Shown here: in pieces, positions 32,187-41,480 of the stretch
Numbering within the stretch: the stretch's first letter is position 1
How the letters are laid out: each line of letters starts with the position of its first letter
Source: Amycolatopsis umgeniensis
GTDB lineage: Bacteria; Actinomycetota; Actinomycetes; Mycobacteriales; Pseudonocardiaceae
Assembly (NCBI RefSeq): GCF_014205155.1
Contig: NZ_JACHMX010000001.1
Location: forward strand, 8,990,001 to 9,054,000
Reading direction: 5' to 3'
Length of the DNA stretch: 64,000 bases
The notes under the pieces: model-generated
What the model was told of the DNA's origin: nothing
Seen by the model: only the letters and a program-made list of their open reading frames with translations
The model's database searches: none
Position numbers and translations under genes: made by a program

Positions 32187-35100
32187 TCACCCGTGTCCCG
32201 CTTTCTCCAGTACAGCGAGATCCCAGCCGGTGGCCACGACCAGCCGGGCTTCTTGCGCGAAGTACCGCACCGAGCCGACCGGGCCCGCGAAGTCGAACGT
32301 GGCCATCTCCCTGGCGGTCCCCAGGTCCCACAGCCGCACGGTGTCGTCGTTTCCGATGGTGACGACCGCGGGACGGCCGTCGATCGTCAGGCAGCCGACC
32401 CGGCGTACCGGTTCGGCGAGGCCGTGCAGCGTGGACAGGCGCTCGTCGTGGACCAGATCCCAGATCTGAACGGTCCGGTCGAGACAGGCGAGTACGGCCA
32501 CCGGACCGTTCCCTCGCACCGACTCCTGGACGGTCAGCGCGTGCGCGGGTGGCGCGGCCAGGGGAGTGCGGGTCAAAGCGGCGAGGTCCCAGACACCGGT
32601 GCTGTTGTCGCGCAGGCTGTTGACGACGGCTACCGGTCGGCCGCCGATCGTGGTGGTGGCGATGACACCCCCACCGGCGGAGTCCGGCAAGGTCGCGAGC
32701 ATCTCACCGGTGGCCAGATTCCACATCCGTACCGGACCCACGTGCCCACCGGTCAGCAGGACGGGGTCGCCGCCGACGCTGGTGACGGCGATGGTACGTA
32801 CCGGTCCCTCGTGCTCATCGAGGACCCAGGTGAGGTCACCGGCGGCGAGGTCCCACACCCGGACAGTCCCGTCGCTGCTCGCGCTGAGCGCCGTTCGCCT
32901 GCCGCCCACTTCGGTGCACGAGACGAGATACACGAGCCCGGAGTGCCCCTGCAGGGTGTACGCCGGTTGGCCGGTGTCCAGATCCCACACCCCGACCGTG
33001 CCGTCGCCCACTCCGGTGACAGCCACGGGGCGGTCGTCGACGACGGTGCACGCCACGTCGTACACGGGCGCCCCATGACCGGTCAGGACGCAGCGGATTT
33101 CGCCGGTCAGCATGTCCCAGACGCGGGCCGTCCGGTCTTCGCTGACGCTGACCACCACCGTGCGGCCGGCCGTGACGGCTCCGTCGAGGGCCGTGACTTC
33201 GGCTGTGTGACCGGCCGCGGCCAGTCCACCCGAGGCCGCGATCGTGAGGTCCCAGCCGCGAACGGACCCGTCGTCGCTCGCCGTCACCGCGAGCGGATGA
33301 CCGTCCACCTCGACACAGGTGACCGCGTTGACCCAGCTCCGGTGCCCGGTGAGGGTCGCGCGCGACTCGCCGGTCGCCAGGTCGCGAACGCGGACCGTCC
33401 CCTGGTCACTGGCGATGACGGCGACCGGCCGACCGTCGAGGATGGTGCAGGTGACGGCATTGGCCCACCCGTCGCCGCGGCCCATCTCCGCGCGTGCCGC
33501 GCCGGTGCGGACATCCCAGACCTTGGTGCTGTCGCTCGCGGTCACCACCACCGGTTCCCCGTCGAGTTCCGCGAGAGCCAGGTCCATCGCCTGCTCATGC
33601 GGGCCGACAAGCCTCGACAACGTGCCCTCGGCGAGATCCCAGAGCCGGATCACGCCGTCGCTGCCGAGGGTTGCAGCTGTCGGACGGCCGGCGACCAACC
33701 CGTAGGCGACGGCCTTGACCCACCCTCGACGTCCATTCAGGACGGTGCGGTCATGGGTGACGAGATCCACGACGTGGAGCGAGCCGTCTTCGCCGCCGGT
33801 GACCGCGATGGGAACGCCGTCGAGAGTCCCGTACGCAACGGCGTGGATGCAGTCCTGCTCGCTGGGGTACCCGGTCCGGGCGCCGGTGATCAGGTCCCAC
33901 GTCCACACCGTCCCCTCGTCGTCCCCGATGATCACCAGCGGCCGATCCGGAGCCGTGGCGCACGAGACCGGGTCCGATTCGGGAAGCTCGAAGGTGGCAC
34001 CCGGAAGCCCGGTGGTGAGTTCCCACGTGCGGACCGTCCGTCCGGCGCCGATGGTGACGGCCATGGCGTTGCCGCGCACGCTCGTGCAGGCCACCGACGT
34101 CACGCTCCCGCCGCCCGGGAGGGTCGTTCTCAGCGCGGGGCTGATCTGTTGGCCTGTCGCCCATCGCGTGGCCCAGACCAGGTTCCGGGAGAGATCGCGG
34201 TGAAGATCTCCAGCGTTGAAGCGGGCGGCGTCCATGGCGAGAAGCTGCTGACGGCGTCGATGATCCAGATGACGGTGGACGGACGCGGACGCCCGATAGA
34301 TCGCGCCGCCGGTCTGGACGGGCGCGCCGTGCAGGGCCCGCAACAGATCATCCGGGGAGGCGTGCACGAGGAAATCGGTATCGGCCAGCATGCGGTCGAG
34401 CAGGCCTGCGGCGGCCGCATGAGTGGCCAGATGGCGGCGGAGGTACGGGTGCGCGACCGTCCACTCGCGACGGCCGGACGGATCGGCGGGCACCAGATCC
34501 AGGAGCGCGAAGGTGATCGCCCGGTGAGAGTCCGCGTCCTGGAAGGAACGGCGGAGGTAGCCCGCCATGGTTTCGTGGAACAACCGGTGGACGGGACCGT
34601 CCGCCGAAGGGCGTTCCGCGATGTACTCACCCGCGGTTTCGAGGAGCCAGTGCACGTCTTCGGCGGTGCACCGCTCGCCTGAGAGCGCGGTGGCCATGGC
34701 GGACCAGACGGCCGACCGGGGCAGACCGGCTCCTTGCGCGTACGCGAGCGGCCGCAGCAGGCGTTCGACTTTTCTCCGCTGGTCGCCGAACCGGGCGAGG
34801 TAGGTGGAGTAGGCCTGGTTGATGTCGTTCGGCAGCCGGTTTTTCCAGCCGGGTTCCGTGGTGTCGACGGTGATCTGGCCTTTGACGACGGCGCTAGCCG
34901 TCACCTGGGCGTAGAGGAACATGTGACCGGCCGATGCGGCGATCACCTCGCCGACCTCGGTGGCGTCCTCGAATCGGCCGCGGTAGGGGGAAAGGCTGTC
35001 CGGGTCCTGGGCGTCGAGGAGGACGTCCCGTGCGTAGGAAGCGAGGTCCTTGGAGGTGAGATGGCCCGCGGCGTCCAGATCGATCACCGCGACTCCCGTG

Positions 35101-36161
35101 CCCAATTCCGGCAGGAGCGGACGGCGCGAGCCGATCACGAGCCGCACTTCGGGAAGCGTGGTGAACGGCCGCAGCATCCTGGCGAAGTGCCCGCTGTCCG
35201 GGGCCTCGTCCAGACCGTCGACGATCACCAGGAGCGGGGTGTCGCGCACGCTCAGCATGAGCTGGAGTTCGTCATGGCTCGCTCGAGGGTTTCCGAGCAC
35301 GGTGGCCAGTTCGGCGAAAACGTCGTCCCCGCGCGCGTGCAGCGCCAGGACGTCCATCTCGGGTCCGGGTTCGGGCTCCGGGCGCAGATGACGGCGGGCC
35401 GGGTGACGCCGGTCGGTGAGCATGAGCAGCCTGCCCAGCAGCGCGGTCTTGCCCGAGCCGGGATCGCCGACCACGACCCGGGCGCGGCGGTCGTGCGTGC
35501 CGGATCCCAGCCAGGACAGGAGTTCGGCGAGCGCCGTCGTCCGTGCGGCGAAGTAGTCTCCCGGGTCGCTCACATTCCGCACGCCGCGACCGGATATGCC
35601 GAAGCGGGCGTTGTCGAGCCGATGCAACTCGGCGATGCGGGCGTGGTCGACGGCCCCGCTGCCGCGTGGGACATGGAAGAACGGTCCGGTACCCGGGTTG
35701 TCGACCGTGGAGTACGTCGCGCACTGTCGCCTGCCGTGCTGGGTGAAGTAGACGTTGATCTCCTGCACGATCTCTTCGACACCAGGACTGCGGCCGAGCG
35801 AGCCGAGGGCGTGCTCGAGCGCGTCGACGAAGGCGTTGTCGCCGGCCGTCTCCTTGCCGCGTGCCGCGGCCAGCGTCCAGCGCCCCACCGGCTGTGACTG
35901 GGTCGCCGCCAGATCGGCCGCCACGGCGGCGACCTCGCCGCCACCGGCTCCGGCGTAACAGGTAAGGAACGCGAGAATCCCCGCGATGCCGGCGATGACG
36001 CACACGCTGTCGGCGACATCGGTGCCGAACGTCGTCACGATCGGCCCGAAGCCGACGACGATGCCGAGCGTTTGCCCGGCGACGACCACGAAGCCGCCGA
36101 CGAGGAACGCGAACAGGCAGATTCTGGTCGCGGCCAGCAGTATCCGGTACACGGTGATCAC
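32187..36161 (-). CDS. membrane-anchored NACHT-like WD40 protein
   Basis: A 1324-residue protein. Two N-terminal helices (ICLFAFLVGGFVVVAGQTLG and VCVIAGIAGILAFLTCYAGA, within residues 10-75) anchor it. A STAND NTPase follows: P-loop GDPGSGKTALLGRLL (about 234) and NACHT-type Walker B LLVIVDGLDEAPD (about 309). A helical region (about 480-670) leads to some 13-14 WD40 repeats (about 680-1320), e.g. VTASDDGSVRGWDL, SASSDGTVRVWDL, IGNDDTVRLWDLG, enough for two seven-bladed propellers. GTG at 36161 overlaps the stop of the DctM permease gene (GTGA), making it the last gene of the sugar-acid operon. A receptor/scaffold role is expected from the family; why it is coupled to catabolism is unknown. 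Confidence 0.85.
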   Translation of the reverse strand: MITVYRILLAATRICLFAFLVGGFVVVAGQTLGIVVGFGPIVTTFGTDVADSVCVIAGIAGILAFLTCYAGAGGGEVAAVAADLAATQSQPVGRWTLAAARGKETAGDNAFVDALEHALGSLGRSPGVEEIVQEINVYFTQHGRRQCATYSTVDNPGTGPFFHVPRGSGAVDHARIAELHRLDNARFGISGRGVRNVSDPGDYFAARTTALAELLSWLGSGTHDRRARVVVGDPGSGKTALLGRLLMLTDRRHPARRHLRPEPEPGPEMDVLALHARGDDVFAELATVLGNPRASHDELQLMLSVRDTPLLVIVDGLDEAPDSGHFARMLRPFTTLPEVRLVIGSRRPLLPELGTGVAVIDLDAAGHLTSKDLASYARDVLLDAQDPDSLSPYRGRFEDATEVGEVIAASAGHMFLYAQVTASAVVKGQITVDTTEPGWKNRLPNDINQAYSTYLARFGDQRRKVERLLRPLAYAQGAGLPRSAVWSAMATALSGERCTAEDVHWLLETAGEYIAERPSADGPVHRLFHETMAGYLRRSFQDADSHRAITFALLDLVPADPSGRREWTVAHPYLRRHLATHAAAAGLLDRMLADTDFLVHASPDDLLRALHGAPVQTGGAIYRASASVHRHLDHRRRQQLLAMDAARFNAGDLHRDLSRNLVWATRWATGQQISPALRTTLPGGGSVTSVACTSVRGNAMAVTIGAGRTVRTWELTTGLPGATFELPESDPVSCATAPDRPLVIIGDDEGTVWTWDLITGARTGYPSEQDCIHAVAYGTLDGVPIAVTGGEDGSLHVVDLVTHDRTVLNGRRGWVKAVAYGLVAGRPTAATLGSDGVIRLWDLAEGTLSRLVGPHEQAMDLALAELDGEPVVVTASDSTKVWDVRTGAARAEMGRGDGWANAVTCTILDGRPVAVIASDQGTVRVRDLATGESRATLTGHRSWVNAVTCVEVDGHPLAVTASDDGSVRGWDLTIAASGGLAAAGHTAEVTALDGAVTAGRTVVVSVSEDRTARVWDMLTGEIRCVLTGHGAPVYDVACTVVDDRPVAVTGVGDGTVGVWDLDTGQPAYTLQGHSGLVYLVSCTEVGGRRTALSASSDGTVRVWDLAAGDLTWVLDEHEGPVRTIAVTSVGGDPVLLTGGHVGPVRMWNLATGEMLATLPDSAGGGVIATTTIGGRPVAVVNSLRDNSTGVWDLAALTRTPLAAPPAHALTVQESVRGNGPVAVLACLDRTVQIWDLVHDERLSTLHGLAEPVRRVGCLTIDGRPAVVTIGNDDTVRLWDLGTAREMATFDFAGPVGSVRYFAQEARLVVATGWDLAVLEKAGHG

Positions 36162-37507
36162 GCTCCAGGGAGCCACAGCACGCCGACGGCCATGAGCACG
36201 CCGAACAGCAGGGTGGGCAACAGGTAGTAGAGGACGACCGGGACGAAGATCCGTACCGGGTTGATCTCGGCGATGCCCGCCGCGACGTAGAGCGGTGCCG
36301 CGCCTGGCGGGGAGCAGCCCTCCGAAGACGCCCACACGAGGATGGCGGCGAAGGCGACGTGCGGAGGGATACCGGCCGCGGTCAGGGCGGCGAACGCCAC
36401 CGGGCCGACCGCGGCGACCGTGGACGTCGTGTTGAGCGGTCCCGCGACGAGCACGATGACGACGCCGACCACGATGGCCGCCACCAGCGGGGAGACTCCG
36501 GTGAGTCCTTCGAGGTAGGGCTTGAGCTGATCGTCCAGGCCGAGGGTCTTCAGCACGTTCGACGCGGCGAACGCGGAGATCATCGTGACCCCGACCAGAC
36601 CGAGCTTGGGCCCGACCGCGCCGAACAGGTCCCACCACTGCGCCCGGCCCTTCGGCAGCGCCTTCCGCTCGACGAGCAGGCCGACCAGCAGCATGACGAT
36701 CGGCAGCCAGATGAGCAGCGGGATCGCGTCGGGGGCGTCGATGCCGATGCGGGCCGAGACGAAGTCCGCGGTCGGCGGGGCGGTGAGCAGGATCGGGACG
36801 GCGATCGAGCCGAGGACGACCAGCGACGGCCAGCCGACCTTGAACGACGAGCGCAGCGGATGGATGTCCTGCGGCTCCATCGCCTGGACGCCGCGGCGTT
36901 TGACGATGACGTACGCCATGATCAGCCGCATCCCGACCATCCACGCGCCGGTGACGAAGATCGTCGCGACGATGTCGCCCGCGTCCAGCACCGGCAGCAC
37001 GGTCGGCGCGGCCAGAAGGATGAAGAACGCGCCGCTGAAAGGGAAAGTGGCGCCGACGCCGGCGTTCCCGGACAGCACGAGGGCCGCTGTTTCGCCACTG
37101 GCCTTGGACCGCTTCATCCAGGGGATGGTGATCGACCCGACCGTGGCGACGATCGCGGCGCCGTTGTGGGCGACAGCGCCGAACAGTCCCGAGGCGACGG
37201 TGGCCGCGTACGCCGACCCTCCTCGGCGTCGGCCGAGGAACGAGCTGAGGATGTCCACCATCCGCTGCACCAGGCCGGTCCTGGTGAGCAGTTCGCTGAC
37301 GAAGACGAACGCCAGCGCGGCGAAGGTGATCTCGGATTTGAGCCCGTCGACCAGGCTTTTCCAGGCGACGGCGAAGAAGTCCGTGCCCGCGAACGCGGCG
37401 GTGACGAGGAAGCCGACCACCATCGCTTCGCCGATGTTGCGTTTGAAGACCGCGTTCCACACGACGATGGCGGCGATGAACGCGCCCAGCGCCAGGATCG
37501 CGTTCAT
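36158..37507 (-). CDS. DctM/TRAP-type large permease
   Basis: A 449-residue polytopic protein with about 12 helices. Segments such as GLFGAVAHNGAAIVATVGSI, GNAGVGATFPFSGAFFILLA and the C-terminal WASSEGCSPPGAAPLYVAAG are characteristic of the DctM superfamily of dicarboxylate/sugar-acid permeases. No DctQ small subunit or DctP receptor gene is nearby; the gene before it encodes a ModA-like protein instead. ATG at 37507 overlaps that gene by ATGA. Likely imports the tetronate substrate of the operon; may work as a secondary carrier without a receptor. Confidence 0.8.
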   Translation of the reverse strand: MNAILALGAFIAAIVVWNAVFKRNIGEAMVVGFLVTAAFAGTDFFAVAWKSLVDGLKSEITFAALAFVFVSELLTRTGLVQRMVDILSSFLGRRRGGSAYAATVASGLFGAVAHNGAAIVATVGSITIPWMKRSKASGETAALVLSGNAGVGATFPFSGAFFILLAAPTVLPVLDAGDIVATIFVTGAWMVGMRLIMAYVIVKRRGVQAMEPQDIHPLRSSFKVGWPSLVVLGSIAVPILLTAPPTADFVSARIGIDAPDAIPLLIWLPIVMLLVGLLVERKALPKGRAQWWDLFGAVGPKLGLVGVTMISAFAASNVLKTLGLDDQLKPYLEGLTGVSPLVAAIVVGVVIVLVAGPLNTTSTVAAVGPVAFAALTAAGIPPHVAFAAILVWASSEGCSPPGAAPLYVAAGIAEINPVRIFVPVVLYYLLPTLLFGVLMAVGVLWLPGA

Positions 37508-38202
37508 CCGCGAGCCCGGGACGAGTCGTCGGTGACGAGGCCGGCGTCGCGGTAGGCGACCTTCGCCTCCGGTCCGGACAGGAACCGCAGGAGGTCCGCG
37601 GCTTCGGGCGGGGCCGCGCAGCCGAGCGCGATGGAGAGTTCGCTGTAGTGCTGGGCCCCGTCGGGGAGCGGGCCGACGATCCGGGCCTGCGGGACGAACT
37701 TCAGTTCGCTGATCTGCTGGACGGCGAGGTCGGCGCGGCCGTCGGTGACGGCGAGCGCGGTGAAGCCCTTCTCGACGATGGTGGCCCGTGCGTTCACCTC
37801 GTCGGCGACGCCCAGGTCCTGGATCAGCCGCGCGAAGTGGATGCCGCTCGCGCCGCTGCGCGAGTACGCGACGGAGCGTGCCGAGGTGAGGGCCGTGCGG
37901 AGAGTGTCCACCGTGCCGATGTCGGGGCTGTCGAGCTCCGGTGCGGTGGCGATACCGATACCGCTTTTCGCCAGCACCACACGGGAATCGGGGGTGATCG
38001 CGCCGGCTGGCGTTAGTCCGGCGAAGGCACTGGACACCGCGATCACGACGTCGGGCTTGGCGCCGTCGCGGATCTTTTCGACCAGGAGGGTGGTGGGGTC
38101 GAACGTGACGTCGACCTCGACCGCGTGTTTCTTCTCGAACGCGTGGAGCAGCACGTCGTCGAGTGCTTTCTTGACGGACAGGGCGCTGAAGAGGGTGATC
38201 AT
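37504..38202 (-). CDS. ModA-like substrate-binding protein without signal peptide
   Basis: A 232-residue type II periplasmic-binding fold: MITLFSALSVKKALDDVLL, PDVVIAVSSAFAGLTPAG, VVLAKSGIGIATAPEL, RSVAYSRSGASGIHFARLI, and the end LLRFLSGPEAKVAYRDAGL, as in molybdate-binding ModA relatives. Unlike true receptors it has neither a signal peptide nor a lipobox, so it should be cytoplasmic and could be a sensor or enzyme-like protein. ATG at 38202 overlaps the aldolase stop and its stop overlaps the DctM start, so it belongs to the operon. An undetected upstream start is excluded by the overlapping aldolase frame. Confidence 0.75.
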   Translation of the reverse strand: MITLFSALSVKKALDDVLLHAFEKKHAVEVDVTFDPTTLLVEKIRDGAKPDVVIAVSSAFAGLTPAGAITPDSRVVLAKSGIGIATAPELDSPDIGTVDTLRTALTSARSVAYSRSGASGIHFARLIQDLGVADEVNARATIVEKGFTALAVTDGRADLAVQQISELKFVPQARIVGPLPDGAQHYSELSIALGCAAPPEAADLLRFLSGPEAKVAYRDAGLVTDDSSRARG

Positions 38203-38846
38203 GGGGTGTCCCTTCGAACGGGTGGGAAGTGGAGGGCGTCGCGCTGGCGATCGGTCAGCGGACGGGCGGAAAGGCCTCGCAGGAGCAGGAAGATCTCCGC
38301 GGTGTGCTCGAGTTCTTCGAGGGCGTCCAGTGCGGTGTCGAGGTTCGTCCCGGCGACCACCGGGCCGTGGTTGGCGAGCAGCAGCGCCGGATGATCGACG
38401 GCGGCGCGAGCGATCGGCTCGCTGACGCCGGGGTCGCCTGGCGGGTGGTAGGGGAGCAGGGGGAGGCGGCCGACCCGCATCGCGAAGTACGCGGTCAGCG
38501 GCGGGATGGCGTCGTCCGGGTCGAGGCCGTCCAGGCAGGAGACGGCGGCGGAATGCGTCGAGTGGGTGTGCACGACCGCGTTGTCGGAAGGCCGCTGCCG
38601 CAGCACGATCGCGTGGAAGAAGGCTTCCTTCGACGGCGGCGGGCCGGCGAGGTGGTTTCCGTCGGCGTCGATGACCGACAGATCTCCCGGCCGCACGGTG
38701 CCGAGGCAGGCCCCGGTGGGCGTGACGAGGATCTGTTCGCCGTGGCGCACCGAGATGTTGCCCGTGCGGCCGTGGGTGAGCCCGCGGTCGTACAGCGAAC
38801 GGGCCGCGGCGATGACGCGTTCGCGGTGGAGCCTGTCGCCGCTCAC
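38199..38846 (-). CDS. otnC: class II aldolase, OtnC-like 3-oxo-tetronate-4-phosphate decarboxylase
   Basis: A 215-residue class II aldolase/adducin-fold enzyme: GRTGNISVRHGEQILVTPTG (phosphate loop), SKEAFFHAIVL with the acid residue, the zinc ligands in VVHTHSTHSA and in LLANHGPVVAG. In tetronate pathways such enzymes decarboxylate 3-oxo-tetronate 4-phosphate to DHAP and CO2. Assignment rests on the DUF1537 kinase and isomerase in the same operon. GTG at 38846 overlaps the kinase stop (GTGA). Confidence 0.78.
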   Translation of the reverse strand: MSGDRLHRERVIAAARSLYDRGLTHGRTGNISVRHGEQILVTPTGACLGTVRPGDLSVIDADGNHLAGPPPSKEAFFHAIVLRQRPSDNAVVHTHSTHSAAVSCLDGLDPDDAIPPLTAYFAMRVGRLPLLPYHPPGDPGVSEPIARAAVDHPALLLANHGPVVAGTNLDTALDALEELEHTAEIFLLLRGLSARPLTDRQRDALHFPPVRRDTP

Positions 38847-40081
38847 GAGGCGGATGCCGTCGCGAGAAGGTCCGGTTCACCGAAGTTGCCCGACTTGAGC
38901 AACAAGGCGGGATGACGGTCGCCGACGGGGTGGATCCACGGCACCCCGGATGCGGCTTCCGAACCGATGACACCGCCGCGGACGCCGAGTGCGGTGACGA
39001 TCGCGCCGGAGGTCTCACCACCCGCGGCCACGAGACGGCGGACACCGCGTCCGGCGAGGCCGAGGGCGATGAGCCCGGTCGCTTCCTCCAGGATTCCGGC
39101 CGACCGTGCGACGCCCAGTTTCTCTTGCGTGCGTTGGAGATCCGCCGGATTCGACGACGAGTAGACCAAAGGCCCGACGGCGTCGGTCAAGGAGTCGTAC
39201 CAGGCGAGGGCTCCCGCCGCGAGGGCGTCCGGATCCGGCGTCGCCACCGGGTCGAGCCGGTGCGCGGGACGGCCCAGCCGCAGCATGACGGCGATTTGCT
39301 CCAGTGTTCGCGCCGAGCAACTTCCGGACAGCACCACGGCCGGACCGGTCGGTGCGTGCGTGCCGCTCGCCAGGGGAGTGCCGGAGGTTCGCGCGGTCGC
39401 GAGTCCGGCCGCGAGGCCTGCCGCACCCGCGACGAGCGGCGAGTTCACCGCCACCCGGCCCAGCAGGCGCAGGTCTTCTTCGGTGAGCGCGTCGACGAGG
39501 ACGTAGCCACTGTGGCCGTCGATCGCTTCGCGCACGGCGGTTTCACCGCGACGGACGACGTCGTGCGTGACGAGGAAGACCGGTGTGGTGGTCTGCGCCC
39601 GCAGCAGCCGAGGCAGGTGCGAGTCCGTCATCGGGGTCGCGGGATGGTCGCGCAGCGGCGATTCGGCCAGCAGGGTGTCACCGACGAAGAGGTGTCCTTG
39701 GTACTGCGTGCGCCCGTGCTCCGGCGAACTCGGCGTCATCAAGACCCTGCTGGACGACGTCGCCTGCGACAGCGCGTCGAGAACCGGGCCGATGTTGCCG
39801 CGCGGCGTCGAGTCGAAGGTGGAGCAGTACTTGAAGTAGATCTGCTCCGCATTCCGGTTTCGCAGCCACTCCAATGCTTCCATGGACGACGAGACCGCGT
39901 CCGCGGCCGGGATCGCGCGGCTCTTGAGGGCGATCACGATCGCGTCGTGTGGCGGAAGCACCTCGGCTTCGGGTGGCACGCCGAAGAACAGCAGGGTGCG
40001 CAGGCCGCCGCGGCGAAAGGCGACCGCGACGTCGGTGGCGCCGGTGAAGTCGTCGGCGATCGCGCCGAGCACGCCGGTCAT
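38843..40081 (-). CDS. otnK: four-carbon acid sugar kinase (DUF1537, OtnK-like)
   Basis: A 412-residue kinase. The N-terminal domain (DUF1537) starts LGAIADDFTGATDVAVAF with the substrate-binding acidic pair, and holds YFKYCSTFDSTPRGNIGPV; the C-terminal nucleotide-binding domain has VLSGSCSARTLEQI and RLVAAGGETSGAIVTALGV. Length and order match 3-oxo-tetronate kinases, which phosphorylate 3-oxo-tetronate before decarboxylation. D-threonate or D-erythronate kinases share the fold, so the exact substrate is not fixed. ATG at 40081 overlaps the racemase-like gene by ATGA. Confidence 0.85.
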   Translation of the reverse strand: MTGVLGAIADDFTGATDVAVAFRRGGLRTLLFFGVPPEAEVLPPHDAIVIALKSRAIPAADAVSSSMEALEWLRNRNAEQIYFKYCSTFDSTPRGNIGPVLDALSQATSSSRVLMTPSSPEHGRTQYQGHLFVGDTLLAESPLRDHPATPMTDSHLPRLLRAQTTTPVFLVTHDVVRRGETAVREAIDGHSGYVLVDALTEEDLRLLGRVAVNSPLVAGAAGLAAGLATARTSGTPLASGTHAPTGPAVVLSGSCSARTLEQIAVMLRLGRPAHRLDPVATPDPDALAAGALAWYDSLTDAVGPLVYSSSNPADLQRTQEKLGVARSAGILEEATGLIALGLAGRGVRRLVAAGGETSGAIVTALGVRGGVIGSEAASGVPWIHPVGDRHPALLLKSGNFGEPDLLATASAS

Positions 40082-40686
40082 TCCCCGATCACCGCCCTCA
40101 ATCTCGCCGCGGCGCTGCGCGGCCCGGACACGACCGGCACACCGAGCGCCGCGGACAGCTCCTCCGCGGCCGGAGCGAGGGAGTACTGGGCGAGCAGGAC
40201 GAGGTCCCAGCCGGCGGCCGACGCCCGGCAGGTTTCGACGAGCTCGTCCGGTGCCAGTACTCCGCCGATCTCGACGACGGCCCCGTTTTCGCGCGCAGCC
40301 TGCTCGAAACGCGCCGTCGAGTCGCTCAGGGCCGAAGCGAGCGAGGCGACCACCAGGATCCTGCTGTGACCGCTGGACAGCGCGTCGTCGAAGGCCGCTT
40401 CGTCCGGAGCCAAGAGCGGGATCGGAGCGTCGACCTGCTTCGTGACCTCGCCGTAGAGCGAGCAGGTGAGCAGCACTCCGTCGGCGCCGCCGGTGATCGC
40501 GTAGCCGATGAGGCGGCGCATCCGGTCGTCCAAAGCCGGGGTGCGGCCATGCTCGCCGACGTCGGCCAGCAGCCGATCGTCGAGGATGTTCCACGGCTGG
40601 GCCTGTGGGAATCCCGTCGCCAGCGCGGCGACGGCGGGCGGGATGGCGGCGGGCGTGGCGCTGATCAGCGCGATGCGCGGGCTCAT
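40078..40686 (-). CDS. aspartate/glutamate racemase-like protein
   Basis: A 202-residue protein with the Asp/Glu/hydantoin racemase fold: RIALISATPAAIPPAVAAL, cysteine in GVLLTCSLYG (about residue 76) and the second lobe LVLLAQYSLAPAAEEL. The second catalytic cysteine expected in two-base racemases is replaced near AQYSLA, so classical racemisation is doubtful; the family also contains isomerases and decarboxylases. Its place inside the tetronate operon suggests a role with an acid-sugar intermediate. ATG at 40686 overlaps the isomerase stop (ATGA). Confidence 0.72.
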   Translation of the reverse strand: MSPRIALISATPAAIPPAVAALATGFPQAQPWNILDDRLLADVGEHGRTPALDDRMRRLIGYAITGGADGVLLTCSLYGEVTKQVDAPIPLLAPDEAAFDDALSSGHSRILVVASLASALSDSTARFEQAARENGAVVEIGGVLAPDELVETCRASAAGWDLVLLAQYSLAPAAEELSAALGVPVVSGPRSAAARLRAVIGE

Positions 40687-41480
40687 CGGATCTGCTCCTT
40701 GATCCAGTCCAGCCCCGTTTCGGTGCTGGTGGCGGGCTGGTACTCGCAGCCGATCCACCCCTGGTAGCCCCCGGACGTCAAGGTGTCGAAGACGTCGGTC
40801 CAGGGGATGCCACCGGTGCCGGGTTCGGCCCGGCCGGGCGAGTCGGCGATCTGCACGTGAGCGGTCCGGGGCAGGAACTCCCGCAGCGCCGCGACAACGT
40901 CCTTCTCGTCGATCGAGGCGTGGTAGACGTCGAAGAGCAGGCTCACGTGGTCCTCGTCGACCGCGTCGACCACCGCGGCCGCGTGTGCCTGATCGTCGAG
41001 GACGAAGCCTGGCGCGTCTTGTTTGTTCTGTGCCTCCAGCAGCAGTCGGACGCCGCTGCCGCGCGCCTGATCCGCCGCCCACGCGATGTTCGCGACGTAC
41101 TGCGCGAACGCACGGTCCCGCGAGATGTCGGCGGGCCGGATCCCGGCGGGCAGGTGCAGGAAGGAACTGCCCAAGGCCACGGCGTACTCGAGCCCGAGTT
41201 CCACGCCGGTGCGGAACTCGGCCGCCCGGCCGGGGAGGCATGCGTAGCCGAGCCGCTCGGGAGAGCCGGGCTCGCCGGTGGGGGAGTTGACGAGGATCTG
41301 GGTCAGGCCCGCGTCGGCGAGGCGCCGGACGAGTGCGGCGGCGGGGAAGGGGTACGGCGAGGCGTACTCGACGGCCGTGAAACCCGCCGCCGCGGCCGCG
41401 TCGAAGCGCTGTTCGAAGGGGATTTCCGTGAACAGCCACTTGAGATTGGCGTCCAGGCGAAGTCCATTGTGGAGGATCAT
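40683..41480 (-). CDS. otnI: hydroxypyruvate isomerase-like (OtnI-type) TIM barrel
   Basis: A 265-residue xylose-isomerase-like TIM barrel: LDANLKWLFTEIPFEQRFDA is the signature start of the Hyi/OtnI group, with metal-binding Glu in RLLLEAQNKQDAPGF (about 151), Asp in SLLFDVYHASIDEKD (about 185), and Glu in GWIGCEYQPATSTETGLDWI (about 247). OtnI interconverts 2-oxo- and 3-oxo-tetronate, the step between dehydrogenase and kinase, both present here. ATG at 41480 overlaps the dehydrogenase stop. Confidence 0.85.
   Translation of the reverse strand: MILHNGLRLDANLKWLFTEIPFEQRFDAAAAAGFTAVEYASPYPFPAAALVRRLADAGLTQILVNSPTGEPGSPERLGYACLPGRAAEFRTGVELGLEYAVALGSSFLHLPAGIRPADISRDRAFAQYVANIAWAADQARGSGVRLLLEAQNKQDAPGFVLDDQAHAAAVVDAVDEDHVSLLFDVYHASIDEKDVVAALREFLPRTAHVQIADSPGRAEPGTGGIPWTDVFDTLTSGGYQGWIGCEYQPATSTETGLDWIKEQIR

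Noticed and set aside
32091..34682. Very long open frame antisense to the WD40 gene
   Set aside because: It is a GC-skew shadow of the WD40 coding sequence; composition is arginine/glycine rich and matches no family.
32187..37460. Single 1757-codon protein spanning permease and WD40 regions
   Set aside because: The upper part is an out-of-frame, arginine-rich shadow of the permease; the GTG at 36161 gives a normal N-terminus with membrane helices.
36359..37555. Long plus-strand frame opposite the DctM permease
   Set aside because: Charged, low-complexity product complementary to membrane helices; no start signals; shadow of the real gene.
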